A DNA stretch of 64,000 nt. Origin: Salinibacterium sp. PAMC 21357. Its GTDB lineage: Bacteria; Actinomycetota; Actinomycetes; Actinomycetales; Microbacteriaceae. Shown piece by piece: positions 34,002-42,671 of the stretch (positions are counted from its first letter, which is position 1; each line of letters opens with the position of its first letter). Location of the stretch: contig NZ_AHWA01000004.1 in NCBI RefSeq assembly GCF_000247645.1, positions 1,240,001-1,304,000 of the forward strand. Direction: 5' to 3'. The position numbers and the translations under genes were made by a program. Below the pieces are notes generated by a model. It did no database searches. It had not been told where the DNA came from and worked only from the letters and a program-made list of their open reading frames with translations.

Positions 34002-34364
34002 ATGAATTCGTTAGGGGAACTCGAACGCAGCGTGATGGATTTGCTGTGGGCGGGTAGCGAGAGCTTCTCGGCCTATGACCTGCAAGCCAAGCTTGCGGAG
34101 CGATCAGAATCCGGCCGCGAATTGGCCGCCACCACCATTCTTACGGTGCTGTCGCGCCTCGAAAACAAGAATTTTGTCGTGCGCGAACGTCAGACTCGGC
34201 CGCACCTGTACCGTGCTGCCGCAGCACGCGAAGCGCATATGGCTGACCTCATGCATGAGGTGCTCGGCGGGGCAAGCGATCGCGCAGCAGTGCTCGAACG
34301 CTTCGTTGGCCAAGTTTCGAGCGAAGAAGCCGAAACACTGCGCCGCATTCTCGCCGGCCGGTAG
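34002..34364 (+). CDS. BlaI/MecI/CopY family repressor
   Basis: 120 residues. Winged helix: GELERSVMDLLWAGSESFSAYDLQAKL, ATTILTVLSRLENKNFVVRERQ, then PHLYRAAAAREAHMADLM and the C-terminal dimerisation helices. Binds TACA/TGTA dyads such as those directly upstream. Followed after 2 bp by an M56 peptidase gene, its usual anti-repressor partner. Divergent from cydA, which suggests it controls the bd oxidase in response to a signal relayed by the peptidase. Confidence 0.9.
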   Translation: MNSLGELERSVMDLLWAGSESFSAYDLQAKLAERSESGRELAATTILTVLSRLENKNFVVRERQTRPHLYRAAAAREAHMADLMHEVLGGASDRAAVLERFVGQVSSEEAETLRRILAGR

Positions 34365-34366
34365 CC

Positions 34367-35203
34367 ATGCTGTTTGCTGCCATCACGTTGGGCTTCATCG
34401 CGCTAGTGCTCGCGTGGCCGGTGCCTGCACTGCTGCCCGGAGCGAAATGGGCCTACCGACGCCCGACGCTCGGTCTGCTCGTGTGGCAACTTGTTGCGCT
34501 CATCGGCGGCACCAGCATGATCGGGTCACTCATCTTGTTGGGCGCGTCGACATTCGCTGATGATCTATCGGATGCCGCTAACGGCATGTGGCGGTTCGTC
34601 ACCCACAACGAGCTACCGGATGGCTCCTCGGTGTGGTCGCTGCTAGCCCTTTCTGGGGCGCTCTTCCTTACGGCCCATTTGTTGCTCAACCTGCTGGTCA
34701 CTGTTGTTTATGCCGAGCGGGAGCGCGCGCGCCACTCTCAACTCATCACCCTGCTCAGTGAACCGATGTCTGATCGTCCGGGCACGCGGCTCATCGACAC
34801 TCCGGCCCCGGTTGCCTACTGCCTGCCCGGCGCTCTCAAGTCGATCACCGTATTGACTGCAGGCCTCATCGCGTTGCTCGATGAAGAAGAACTGCGCGCG
34901 GTAATCGAGCACGAACGCGCCCACGTTCGGTTGCGTCATGACATCGTGTTGATCTTCTTCACGGCGTGGAAAGTTTCGCTTCCTTGGCTACCAACAGCCC
35001 GCAACGCGTCACGCGAAGTTGCCCTCTTGCTGGAGATGCACGCCGACGACAACGCTCTCAGGCATGTTGGTCGCGGCAGCCTGGCCCGGGCAATCACCGT
35101 CGTCGCTGAGGGTGGCGCGCTGCCGAAACGCAGCGAGCTGTCGGCGGCATTGCCAGAATCCACACCCAAGGAACTGCGGGCGCGGTTGCTGCGGCTCGCC
35201 TAG
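34367..35203 (+). CDS. M56 family membrane metallopeptidase (BlaR1/MecR1-like)
   Basis: 278 residues, three or four membrane helices and a cytoplasmic-facing zinc peptidase motif HERAH (His182, Glu183, His186) with the downstream acidic ligand region EVALLLEMHADDNAL. It lacks the C-terminal penicillin-sensor domain of BlaR1, so it senses something else, or acts by general signal. Likely cleaves the BlaI-type repressor encoded 2 bp upstream, derepressing the divergent cyd operon. Confidence 0.85.
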   Translation: MLFAAITLGFIALVLAWPVPALLPGAKWAYRRPTLGLLVWQLVALIGGTSMIGSLILLGASTFADDLSDAANGMWRFVTHNELPDGSSVWSLLALSGALFLTAHLLLNLLVTVVYAERERARHSQLITLLSEPMSDRPGTRLIDTPAPVAYCLPGALKSITVLTAGLIALLDEEELRAVIEHERAHVRLRHDIVLIFFTAWKVSLPWLPTARNASREVALLLEMHADDNALRHVGRGSLARAITVVAEGGALPKRSELSAALPESTPKELRARLLRLA

Positions 35204-35233
35204 TCGAAAAGATCGCCAGCAGGCTCGGGGTGT

Positions 35234-35262
35234 TTGACAGATAGTCTAGTTAGACAGACAAT
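35234..35262 (+). promoter_or_regulatory. Promoter with internal dyad, leaderless padR start
   Basis: TTGACA (35234-35239), 17-bp spacer, GACAAT (35257-35262); the start would be at about 35269, exactly the A of the padR ATG, so the mRNA is probably leaderless. Dyad GTCTA-GT-TAGAC (35244-35255) lies between the boxes and is a likely PadR operator. Confidence 0.6.
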
Positions 35263-35268
35263 CTAGTC

Positions 35269-35652
35269 ATGGAGGTGAATCAGAAGGATGCTCTCGCAGA
35301 GACTCGGGAGTGGCCAAGCGATTGGATGCGGGCAATCCTCGGCGTGCTCACGCTCCGCGCGTTGGAGGCTGGTCCCTCGTACGGTTACGCGATCATCTCC
35401 GACCTCGAAGCCCACGGAATGGGCGCGGTCAAGGGCGGAACCCTGTATCCGCTTCTGACCCGTTACGAATCGGCCGGGTTCGTCGCCGTCGAGTGGCGAC
35501 CCGGTGAGGCGGGACCGGGGCGCAAATTCTTCTCATTGACCAAACTTGGTCGTCACGAGCTGGAACGAACGCGCCAAGAGTGGACGCGTTTCACGGCGAC
35601 CAGCAATGACTACTTGACCAACGCGCCCGCAACGAGGGAAGGAACACGATGA
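35269..35652 (+). CDS. PadR family transcriptional repressor (second copy)
   Basis: 127 residues. WMRAILGVLTLRALEAGPSYGYAIISDLEAHGMG, GTLYPLLTRYESAGFV and GRKFFSLTKLGRHELERT are the PadR winged-helix blocks. The ATG starts a probable leaderless transcript and the TGA overlaps the following HAAS-type gene (ATGA). Paralogous arrangement to 2182-2523, but without a sigma factor. Confidence 0.92.
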   Translation: MEVNQKDALAETREWPSDWMRAILGVLTLRALEAGPSYGYAIISDLEAHGMGAVKGGTLYPLLTRYESAGFVAVEWRPGEAGPGRKFFSLTKLGRHELERTRQEWTRFTATSNDYLTNAPATREGTR

Positions 35653-36389
35653 ACGCGACGATGACCGACAAGACATGGATTCAACTATTCACTGTCGAAC
35701 TCCGCCTGCGACGCGTGCCCGGTGCGGCGATCGGGGATGCGATCGCGAGTGTCCGGGAACTGCTCTCCGATTCTGGGCAAAGCGCGGAGGAGGCCTTCGG
35801 CCCCGCCCGGGAATACGCAGCCTCACTTGACCTGCCTGTCATGAACGCCCGGCAGCAGGCACTGTTAACCACGTTCGTTCCGGTTCTCGGGCTCTTCGCG
35901 TTTCTGGTTTTCACGCTGGCAAGCACGGCCTGGTTCGCGGAGAACCCTGTGCTGCTGTCAGCGCCTCAAGCGCTGCTCCTCGCTGTGCCGGTAGTCCTAG
36001 CAGCGATGTTCTCCTTTCGCTTCTACCCGCGAGCGGTCTTCCGGCAGCGGTGGCTCCCCGTCGCGCTCCTCCTGAGCGCAGCGCTGGCAAGTGCCGGGGC
36101 CGCGCTCCTCGCGCCCTCAACCGCGGACGAGGCTTGGCTCGTCTTTTCACCGCTGGCTCTGCTGATCGGCACCACTGCCACGCTCATCGTCCTGTCGATC
36201 ATCGGAACGATCGTGACAATCCGAAGCCAAGACGGGGACGAAATCGTCGAACCCCTGCAAGCGCAGCCGGGCACGGGTCCGCGACGCGGCAGGCAGGTGT
36301 TCCTCATCTTCGTGAACTGGCTCTTCCCGATCTTTGCCATCGTTGTCTTCGCGATGACCTGGGGATTTAGTCTGCTGCAGTCCACCTAA
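35649..36389 (+). CDS. HAAS/DUF1700-type membrane protein (second copy)
   Basis: 246 residues. N-terminal HAAS-like helical domain (about 8-60; ELRLRRVPGAAIGDAIASVRELLSD, EAFGPAREYAASL) followed by five or six hydrophobic segments. Role as a membrane partner of the co-translated PadR protein is inferred; no enzyme motif seen. Start overlaps the padR stop. Confidence 0.75.
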   Translation: MNATMTDKTWIQLFTVELRLRRVPGAAIGDAIASVRELLSDSGQSAEEAFGPAREYAASLDLPVMNARQQALLTTFVPVLGLFAFLVFTLASTAWFAENPVLLSAPQALLLAVPVVLAAMFSFRFYPRAVFRQRWLPVALLLSAALASAGAALLAPSTADEAWLVFSPLALLIGTTATLIVLSIIGTIVTIRSQDGDEIVEPLQAQPGTGPRRGRQVFLIFVNWLFPIFAIVVFAMTWGFSLLQST

Positions 36390-36507
36390 ATGACGACTAG
36401 TTTTGGCCCCCGGTCGGGGCTAATGTCGTGCTGAAGAGGGAGCCAACGGCTTTCGCTCGTACTGAACAGTTGCACTAACCGGCAGAACTGACAGCAGGGA
36501 GCAAATC

Positions 36508-36771
36508 ATGAACAAAGTAGTTCTTACGTGGATCGTCGTCCTCCTCGCAAGCCTTACCGCGGCCGCGGCGGCCGCGGTGTGGCTCATCGTCGCTGGGGTA
36601 CAGAACGACGTCAATTCCAGCGCAGGTTTCTCGCCGGCACCCTGGATCGTTTTTGCGGTCTGCGCTTCGGCAGCAGTGACGGCAAGCCTGGCGTTGTTGC
36701 GCACGTCGATGACAGCCGACGGCTCACTAGCCAGAGAGTCCTTCATCGGGCTTGGTGCCGAAACCGCGTGA
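36508..36771 (+). CDS. Hypothetical small membrane protein
   Basis: 87 residues with GGGAG 8 bases upstream. Two hydrophobic segments (VLTWIVVLLASLTAAAAAAVWLIVAG and IVFAVCASAAVTASLALL) with a short loop between; GC-rich Ala run. No family recognised. Follows the PadR-HAAS pair by 118 bp on the same strand; may belong to the same function. Confidence 0.6.
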   Translation: MNKVVLTWIVVLLASLTAAAAAAVWLIVAGVQNDVNSSAGFSPAPWIVFAVCASAAVTASLALLRTSMTADGSLARESFIGLGAETA

Positions 36772-36774
36772 TTT

Positions 36775-36806
36775 CGAGTTCAGCGCAATTCGAGCTCAGC
36801 GCAATT
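36775..36806. repeat. Tandem 16-bp repeat
   Basis: Two adjacent copies of CGAG[T/C]TCAGCGCAATT (36775-36790 and 36791-36806), differing in one base, between convergent genes. Confidence 0.7.
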
Positions 36807-36822
36807 CGCCTGACAACCACGC

Positions 36823-36851
36823 ACGGGCCCACCGCCTAGCGGGCGGCCCGT
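36823..36851. terminator. Hairpin overlapping the MFS gene end
   Basis: ACGGGCC (36823-36829) pairs with GGCCCGT (36845-36851), enclosing an inner CCGC/GCGG stem. It lies between convergent genes and includes the MFS stop codon, fitting a bidirectional terminator. Confidence 0.5.
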
Positions 36852-38056
36852 GGTTTGCGGCTAAAAGCAAGCGGCAGCGTCAGGAGCGAGATGGCTGCGG
36901 CGATGAGTAACGCTGGCGGGAAGGAAAGCCCGGCAGCCAGCGTGCCGATAAGCACGGATCCCACGGCCGTTCCTAGATCGAATCCAATGTTCCACACGGC
37001 GCTGGCGGTGCCGTACTGCTTGCGTTGAACTGCGGCGAGAGACAGCAACAGGGTGAGGTTTTGTAGCCCGCCGTACGCGATGCCGACGAGCGTCATGCCC
37101 CCGAGAAACAGCAGGATGCTCGTGGCCGCGGGGTTCTCTACGGCAACAGCGATAACGATAAGACCGAGCACGGAGATCGCGACAAGTGGCCAGAGGAACA
37201 GAGTGGTTCCGTGTCGATCGGCAAGGCCACCAAGCCCCCAGCGGGAGATGGCCGCGCTCAGCGTTAGCAGCGTGAGAGCACCGGCAGTCGCCGCGGGGGA
37301 GGAACTCATTTGTGGGGCAAAAGTGATGAGGGCTCCACCGGCAAGGGTCACGCCGCTGAGCAACAGCATGGGGCGGAGAAGACTGACCACGAGCATCCGT
37401 CGCTCAGAGCCGCCGGCAGTAACAGTAGGAATCGCGTCGGTTGGTGCCCGCAGCGCACGCTCCGCTTCCTGTTTGCGCAACACGCGCGCCAACCGCGGGG
37501 CAGAACTAATGCCCAGAAGGGGAAGAGTGGCGAGCACAAACACGACCCAAAAGCCGACCGAGTTTGACAGAAGCGGCCCGAGAGGAACGAGGATGACCTG
37601 AGGCACGGCGATCGCGGCGCCATAGGCTCCAATGGCGGCGCCGTGCTGAGCGCGAGGCACGAGATTGGCGACAACAGCCGACCCCGTGACAGTGAGGATG
37701 CCGAAGCCTACGCCGCGCACAATCGACAGCGCCAGAATCCAGCTGAGGTGGTCGGAAAAGAGGAGCAACAGTGGGGGAACGCCGAGGAGTGCCAAGCCCG
37801 TAGCTAAGACCCGACCTGTGCCCAAACGGTTGAGCAGGCGAGGAACGAAAGGTTGAGTCATCACGGTGGCGAGCAGAAGTACGCCGTTGACGAGTCCCGC
37901 CCCCGCCTCATTGGCGCCGCCCTGGACTGCCCATAGCGGAGCCACCGGCAACAGGGCAGCGAACCCGCCAAAACCAGCAGCCGTCAGAACGAGCAGCGCC
38001 GACATTCCGGGAGCGCGCCAGACCGGCGGTGGGGGTGGAGAAAGAGTGTCGTTCAC
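36836..38056 (-). CDS. MFS transporter
   Basis: 406 residues from GTG 38056 (a TTG at 38077 and ATG at 38005 are alternatives; no clear ribosome site). Twelve predicted helices; first half AAGFGGFAALLPVAPLWAVQGGANEAGAGLVNG and a helix 2-3 loop of GTGRVLATG type resemble drug/metabolite efflux members. Substrate unknown. Proline-rich start SPPPPP. Confidence 0.85.
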   Translation of the reverse strand: MNDTLSPPPPPVWRAPGMSALLVLTAAGFGGFAALLPVAPLWAVQGGANEAGAGLVNGVLLLATVMTQPFVPRLLNRLGTGRVLATGLALLGVPPLLLLFSDHLSWILALSIVRGVGFGILTVTGSAVVANLVPRAQHGAAIGAYGAAIAVPQVILVPLGPLLSNSVGFWVVFVLATLPLLGISSAPRLARVLRKQEAERALRAPTDAIPTVTAGGSERRMLVVSLLRPMLLLSGVTLAGGALITFAPQMSSSPAATAGALTLLTLSAAISRWGLGGLADRHGTTLFLWPLVAISVLGLIVIAVAVENPAATSILLFLGGMTLVGIAYGGLQNLTLLLSLAAVQRKQYGTASAVWNIGFDLGTAVGSVLIGTLAAGLSFPPALLIAAAISLLTLPLAFSRKPRAAR

Positions 38057-38090
38057 GTTATTCAACGATAGGCCCAACCGGGCCGAACAA

Positions 38091-39446
38091 TTACTTCTTC
38101 GTTGTGGATTTCGCCGCAGGCTTCACGGTGCTCTTCACTGCGGCTTTCGTCGCTGGTGCGCGCGAGGCTGTCGCCCGCTTAGCGGGTACGGCGGCAGCAG
38201 CGCTCGGGGCTACAGCGCGCGGAACCAACCGCTGCAGTTGGGTCACATGCTTCGGCTCCAGTTCCTCGATGCTGGTGACTTCGAGCAACTTCATGGTGCG
38301 CACGATTTGGCTAGAGAGGATCTCGATGGTGCGGTCGACACCTTCGCGCCCGCCCGCCATCAGGCCATAGAGGTACGCGCGACCGATGAGCGTGAACTTG
38401 GCACCGAGGGCCATCGAGGCCACAATGTCGGCACCATTCATGATGCCGGTGTCGACCATCACTTCGACGTCATTGCCGACTTCGCGGACGACATCCGGCA
38501 GCAGGTGGAACGGGATGGGTGCGCGGTCGAGCTGGCGGCCACCGTGGTTGGAAAGCAGGATGCTGTCAACGCCAAGGTCAGCGAGGCGCTTGGAGTCTTC
38601 GAGGTTCTGTACGCCCTTGATGACGATTTTGCCTGGCCAGAGGGCGCGAATGACCTTGAGGTCTTCGTAGTTGATCGAAGGGTCCATCGCCGAGTTGAGC
38701 AGTTCGCCAACGGTGCGGCCGCCGGTAGATGAGAGTGACGCGAACTCGAGTGGGGGCGTGGTGAGAAAGTCGAACCACCACCACGGGCGGGGGATCGCGT
38801 TGAGGATCGTGCCAGCAGTCAGCTGCGGCGGAATCGAGAACCCATTGCGGGTATCCCGCAAGCGGGCGCCAGCGATGGGGGTATCGACGGTGAACATGAG
38901 GGTGTCGTAGCCGGCGGCCGCAGCACGCTCGACGAGACCGTACGAGATGTCGCGGTCGCGCATCACATAAAGCTGAAACCAGTTGCGGCCGTGGGGGTTG
39001 GCCGCTTTCACGTCTTCGATGGATGTTGTTCCCAGCGTCGACAGCGTGAACGGAATTCCTGCTGCCGCTGCTGCGCTCGCGCCCGCAGTCTCGCCCTCGG
39101 TGTGCATGAGACGAGTGAAGCCGGTCGGCGCAATACCAAAGGGCATTGCGGAGGTGCCGCCCAAGATTTGGGTCGTGGTGGAGACGTTCGAGGCATCCCG
39201 CAGGATCGACGGGTGGAATTCGATGTCTTCGAAGGCCCGGCGCGCCCGGCTGAGCGAGATCTCGCCTTCGGCGGAGCCATCCGTGTAGTCGTAGGCGGCT
39301 TTGGGGGTGCGGCGCTTGGCGATGTCTTTGAGGTCGTAAATGGTGAGCGCGCTGTCGAGGCGACGCTTTTTGCCGTCGAGTTCGGGTGCTTTGAATTTCA
39401 TGAGCTTGGCAAGCTCGATGGGGTTCGGAAACTGTCGCTTGACCAT
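38091..39446 (-). CDS. FMN-dependent alpha-hydroxyacid oxidase/dehydrogenase (LldD-like)
   Basis: 451 residues. FMN TIM-barrel family: [14 protein letters not shown], the [11 protein letters not shown] block, [31 protein letters not shown] carrying the catalytic His in NHGGRQLD, and [21 protein letters not shown] at the end. Oxidises L-lactate, mandelate or a similar 2-hydroxyacid. The last about 45 residues form a Lys/Ala/Pro-rich low-complexity tail resembling histone-H1-like ends, absent from typical LldD. Co-oriented after the FadR-type regulator, 9 bp apart. Confidence 0.88.
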   Translation of the reverse strand: MVKRQFPNPIELAKLMKFKAPELDGKKRRLDSALTIYDLKDIAKRRTPKAAYDYTDGSAEGEISLSRARRAFEDIEFHPSILRDASNVSTTTQILGGTSAMPFGIAPTGFTRLMHTEGETAGASAAAAAGIPFTLSTLGTTSIEDVKAANPHGRNWFQLYVMRDRDISYGLVERAAAAGYDTLMFTVDTPIAGARLRDTRNGFSIPPQLTAGTILNAIPRPWWWFDFLTTPPLEFASLSSTGGRTVGELLNSAMDPSINYEDLKVIRALWPGKIVIKGVQNLEDSKRLADLGVDSILLSNHGGRQLDRAPIPFHLLPDVVREVGNDVEVMVDTGIMNGADIVASMALGAKFTLIGRAYLYGLMAGGREGVDRTIEILSSQIVRTMKLLEVTSIEELEPKHVTQLQRLVPRAVAPSAAAAVPAKRATASRAPATKAAVKSTVKPAAKSTTKK

Positions 39447-39455
39447 GGTGTGCCT

Positions 39456-40088
39456 TTAGTTGGTGGTGTCGAGGTGGGTGAGGAGGCGATCGCGCGCCCC
39501 CAGGATGTGGTCACGCGTGAGGCGCGCTGCGGCGGCGGCATCCCCGGCGGTGATGGCATTGAGGATGCCCTGGTGTTGGTCGGCGATTTCGCGGGCGGTG
39601 ATGAGGTGGGCTGATTGAACTTGTCCGATGCACAGCTCAACTTCGCCCATGAGGAGTTCGTGCAGTCGGGTGAGGCGCGGGCTGGGTTGACCGGCGACGA
39701 GCGCGCGGTGAAATCGGATGTCGTGCTGGGCAAAGTCGTCGGTGGCGGCGAGGGCGCGGTGTGCTGCTAGCGCTTCGGCCGGAATGGCACCGGCGTCAGC
39801 GAGGGCGCTCATGGCGGCGGCTTCGATAATGGAGCGGGTGTCGAACAGGTCGAGGATGTCGTCGTAGCTGAGGGAGGGAACGCGGGCGGCTCGGTGGGCT
39901 TCGCGGCGAAGAAGCCCGTCGGCCACGAGGCGGTCGATGGCGATGCGGGCGGTGGGGCGTGCTACGCCGAAACGCAGGGCGATGGCTGATTCGGTGAGGG
40001 AGGAGCCTGGCGCATCTTTTTGCGCGATGATGTCGGCGCGGAGCTTCTGGGCAACCGTTTCGGGGAGCACTGCTGCACTGTCGATCAC
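39456..40088 (-). CDS. GntR family (FadR subfamily) regulator
   Basis: 210 residues. Winged helix (about 10-70: LRADIIAQKDAPGSSLTE, ALRFGVARPTARIAIDRLVADGLL) and an all-helical FCD domain with metal-ligand histidines (HDIRFHRALV, LITAREIADQHQGIL). FadR-type regulators of LldD neighbours (LldR-like) respond to lactate or related acids. It precedes the oxidase in one operon, and a TNGTNNNACNA-type site lies upstream. Confidence 0.9.
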   Translation of the reverse strand: MIDSAAVLPETVAQKLRADIIAQKDAPGSSLTESAIALRFGVARPTARIAIDRLVADGLLRREAHRAARVPSLSYDDILDLFDTRSIIEAAAMSALADAGAIPAEALAAHRALAATDDFAQHDIRFHRALVAGQPSPRLTRLHELLMGEVELCIGQVQSAHLITAREIADQHQGILNAITAGDAAAAARLTRDHILGARDRLLTHLDTTN

Positions 40089-40114
40089 GATGCATTCCTC
40101 TCGCCGGGTTTCGG

Positions 40115-40146
40115 ATTGTCAAACAATGTAGCAGAATGTATGACAA
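40115..40146. promoter_or_regulatory. FadR-type operators and promoter of the Gfo/Idh gene
   Basis: ATTGT-CAA-ACAAT (40115-40127) contains TTGTCAAACAA, matching the FadR-subfamily consensus TNGTNNNACNA. A degenerate second copy ATGTATGACAA lies at 40136-40146. TTGTCA (40116-40121) and TATGAC (40139-40144), 17 bp apart, read as a plus-strand promoter for the Gfo/Idh gene, with the -35 inside the operator. Confidence 0.55.
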
Positions 40147-40207
40147 AGCGAAATGCCGTCCTGCTAGGCTTAGCGGATATGTTTTACGGCACAACAAAGG
40201 AGTTGGA

Positions 40208-41200
40208 ATGACTGATCGTCTGGCATGGGGAATCTTGGGCACCGGATGGATTGCGACACTGCAAACCAGCGACCTTCTCGAACACGACTTCAGCGTCGTC
40301 GCCGTAGGATCCCGCACTCAAGAATCGGCCGACAAATTTGCCGCAGAGTACGGCATCCCGACAGCCCACGGTAGCTACGAAGACCTCGTCGCTGACCCCA
40401 ACGTTGACGCCATCTATGTCGCAACGCCCCACCCTTTCCACGAAGAGCACGCCCTGCTGGCCTTGAACGCAGGCAAGCACGTGCTCGTTGAGAAGGCATT
40501 CACAATGAACGCGGCCCAGGCCGAGAACGTCGTTTCCCGAGCATCCGAACTGAACCTTGTTGTGCTCGAAGCAATGTGGACCCGCTACCTGCCCCACATG
40601 GTGCGCATTCGCGAACTCGTCAAGAGTGGCGCGCTTGGCACCATCCGCAGCGTCATGGCCGACCACAACCAGAACATCTCGATGGATCCGCTGCACCGCC
40701 TCAACAACCCGCTGCTCGGCGGCGGAGCGTTGCTCGACCTCGGGATCTACCCCGTGTCGTTCGCGTATGACATCCTGGGAGCGCCGACGAGCATCGTGGC
40801 GGTCGCGACCAAGACTGTCACCGACGTTGACCGCCAGACGTCGATGATCTTGAGCTACGGAGACGAAGCCCAAGCCGTGATTCAGACCACCCTTGACCTG
40901 CGCGGTCCCACCCGCGCCGTGATCGTCGGCAGTGAAGGCCGCATCGAGATCGACGAGACCTGGTACGCACCGACCACGTACACGCGCTTCGACGGAGACG
41001 GCAATGTCGTCGAGAAGTTCGACGGCAGCGTTACCGGCCGTGGCATGCAGTTTCAGGCCGCAGAACTCGAACGGCTTGTCGCTGCTGGTGAACTGGCCAA
41101 CGACATCCTGTCGCCGACCGAGAGCGTGCAGATCATGCACACCCTCGATGAAGTTCGTCGCCAGATCGGGTTGACCTACCCGATGCTCGACGAAGGCTGA
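40208..41200 (+). CDS. Gfo/Idh/MocA family oxidoreductase
   Basis: 330 residues, AAAGGAG 5 bases upstream of ATG 40208. Rossmann start WGILGTGWIATLQ, sugar-binding lysine in GKHVLVEKAF (EKP-type motif, Pro replaced by Ala), C-terminal beta-sheet domain (SVMADHNQNISMDPLHR, GGALLDLGIYPVSF). NAD(P)-linked sugar or inositol dehydrogenase; substrate unknown. Adjacent to the deoxy-sugar region. Operator and promoter of the FadR type precede it. Confidence 0.88.
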   Translation: MTDRLAWGILGTGWIATLQTSDLLEHDFSVVAVGSRTQESADKFAAEYGIPTAHGSYEDLVADPNVDAIYVATPHPFHEEHALLALNAGKHVLVEKAFTMNAAQAENVVSRASELNLVVLEAMWTRYLPHMVRIRELVKSGALGTIRSVMADHNQNISMDPLHRLNNPLLGGGALLDLGIYPVSFAYDILGAPTSIVAVATKTVTDVDRQTSMILSYGDEAQAVIQTTLDLRGPTRAVIVGSEGRIEIDETWYAPTTYTRFDGDGNVVEKFDGSVTGRGMQFQAAELERLVAAGELANDILSPTESVQIMHTLDEVRRQIGLTYPMLDEG

Positions 41201-41210
41201 ACCTCACTGA

Positions 41211-41238
41211 ACTGCCGCGGGCTAAGCCCCGCGGCAGT
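41211..41238. terminator. GC-rich hairpin between convergent genes
   Basis: ACTGCCGCGGG (41211-41221) and CCCGCGGCAGT (41228-41238) form a perfect 11-bp stem with a 6-base loop between the convergent Gfo/Idh and rhamnulokinase genes. There is no U-tract, but the stem is very stable. Confidence 0.7.
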
Positions 41239-41246
41239 CGGCGGGC

Positions 41247-42671
41247 TTAGGCTCGCGGCTCGTACCGCGTCAGCGACATTGACCGGGTGATTACCGCGCG
41301 CAGAGATTCAAGGCTTCCCGAAAGCAAGCCAGCAGCCCGCGCCTGAATGAGTACATTGCCCAGCGAAGTCGCCTCAGACGGTCCGGCGATGACGGGCAGT
41401 CCACTGCGATCGGCCGTCAACTGGCACAGCAGAGCGTTTTGCGACCCACCACCGACGATATGGATTACCTTCACGTTCTTTCCCGACAACCTCGCGGCGT
41501 CGTGAACGGCACACGAATAGGCCTCGGCGAGGCTCTCATTAACGGCGCGGGTGAACTCGGCTGGCGACTGAGGTGCAGGCTGACCCGCTTCGATGCAGCA
41601 TTGAGCGATTCGAGCAGGCATGTCGCCCGGGGCAAAAAGTCGCGCATCGTTGGCGTCGAACACTGATCCACGGGGCAATGCTGCGGCCGCGTCGATGAGG
41701 GCCGGTAAATCAATGGTGAGGCCCTCGCGCTCCCACGTTCGGATGCTTTCTGACTGCAACCACAGCCCGGTGATGTTTTTGAGAAACCGGATGCGGCCAT
41801 CAACACCGGTTTCATTGGTGAAGTTGGCGATGCGCGCAGCTTCGCTCAACACTGGCTGCTCCAGTTCGACGCCGGCGAGCGACCAGGTGCCCGAGGAAAT
41901 ATAGCCAAAATCATCATCGAGAGCAGGGATCCCCACTACAGCGGATGCGGTGTCGTGCGACCCAACGGCAACAACCGGCACTTGCGCACCGATCTCATCC
42001 TGAACACTGGGCAACAACGCACCAAGCAACTGCCCGGGGTCGACGAGCGGAGCGAACAAACTAGCGTCGAATCCAAGCCTGTTGGTGAGATCGGTTGACC
42101 ACTCCTGAGTATGCACATTGAGCAGCCCCGTTGTCGAGGCGTTGGTGCGTTCGGCGGCCTCGACGCCCGTAAGCCAATACCCAATGAGGTCGGGAATCAG
42201 CAGAGCAGAGTCGCCGGGCTGAACGCGCCCCGCTAGCCGGTCGGCGGTGAACTGGTAGAGGGTGTTGATCGGCATGAACTGCATCCCGCTGACGGAATAT
42301 AGCTCTTTCTGGGACACGAGGTCATGGGTTACCCCTACCGCCGTCTCGGTGCGCGCGTCGCGGTGTGAATACGGATTGCCCAGCAAAGCGCCCCCGCGCA
42401 AAAGCCCATAATCGAGCCCCCACGAATCGACACCGATACTGCGTAGTTCAGGATTGTCATTGGCGGCCTTGCGCAGCCCAACCATCAGCGAGCGGAATAG
42501 CTCGAGCACATTCCATTGCAAACCATCGACCGTGCCTTGCCACGTGCGTACTGGATTATTCATGAACCGCTCGACGATTTCGAGCCGCACAGTGTCGTTG
42601 TCGATATGGCCGACAACAACACGCCCACTGGACGCGCCGAGATCGACCGCCGCGACCGATCCCTGGTTCAT
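41247..42671 (-). CDS. rhaB: Rhamnulokinase
   Basis: 474 residues, FGGY kinase of the RhaB type. N-terminal ATP-fold AAVDLGASSGRVVVGHID, ENNPVRTWQGTVDGL-like sugar lid region (NNPVRTWQGTVDGLQWN), SIGVDSWGLDYGLL (sugar-binding block), VGSHDTASAVVGIPAL (catalytic Asp region) and HIVGGGSQNALLCQLTA near the C-terminus. Phosphorylates L-rhamnulose at O-1. ATG overlaps the TGA of the aldolase/dehydrogenase, so the two steps are co-translated. Confidence 0.93.
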   Translation of the reverse strand: MNQGSVAAVDLGASSGRVVVGHIDNDTVRLEIVERFMNNPVRTWQGTVDGLQWNVLELFRSLMVGLRKAANDNPELRSIGVDSWGLDYGLLRGGALLGNPYSHRDARTETAVGVTHDLVSQKELYSVSGMQFMPINTLYQFTADRLAGRVQPGDSALLIPDLIGYWLTGVEAAERTNASTTGLLNVHTQEWSTDLTNRLGFDASLFAPLVDPGQLLGALLPSVQDEIGAQVPVVAVGSHDTASAVVGIPALDDDFGYISSGTWSLAGVELEQPVLSEAARIANFTNETGVDGRIRFLKNITGLWLQSESIRTWEREGLTIDLPALIDAAAALPRGSVFDANDARLFAPGDMPARIAQCCIEAGQPAPQSPAEFTRAVNESLAEAYSCAVHDAARLSGKNVKVIHIVGGGSQNALLCQLTADRSGLPVIAGPSEATSLGNVLIQARAAGLLSGSLESLRAVITRSMSLTRYEPRA

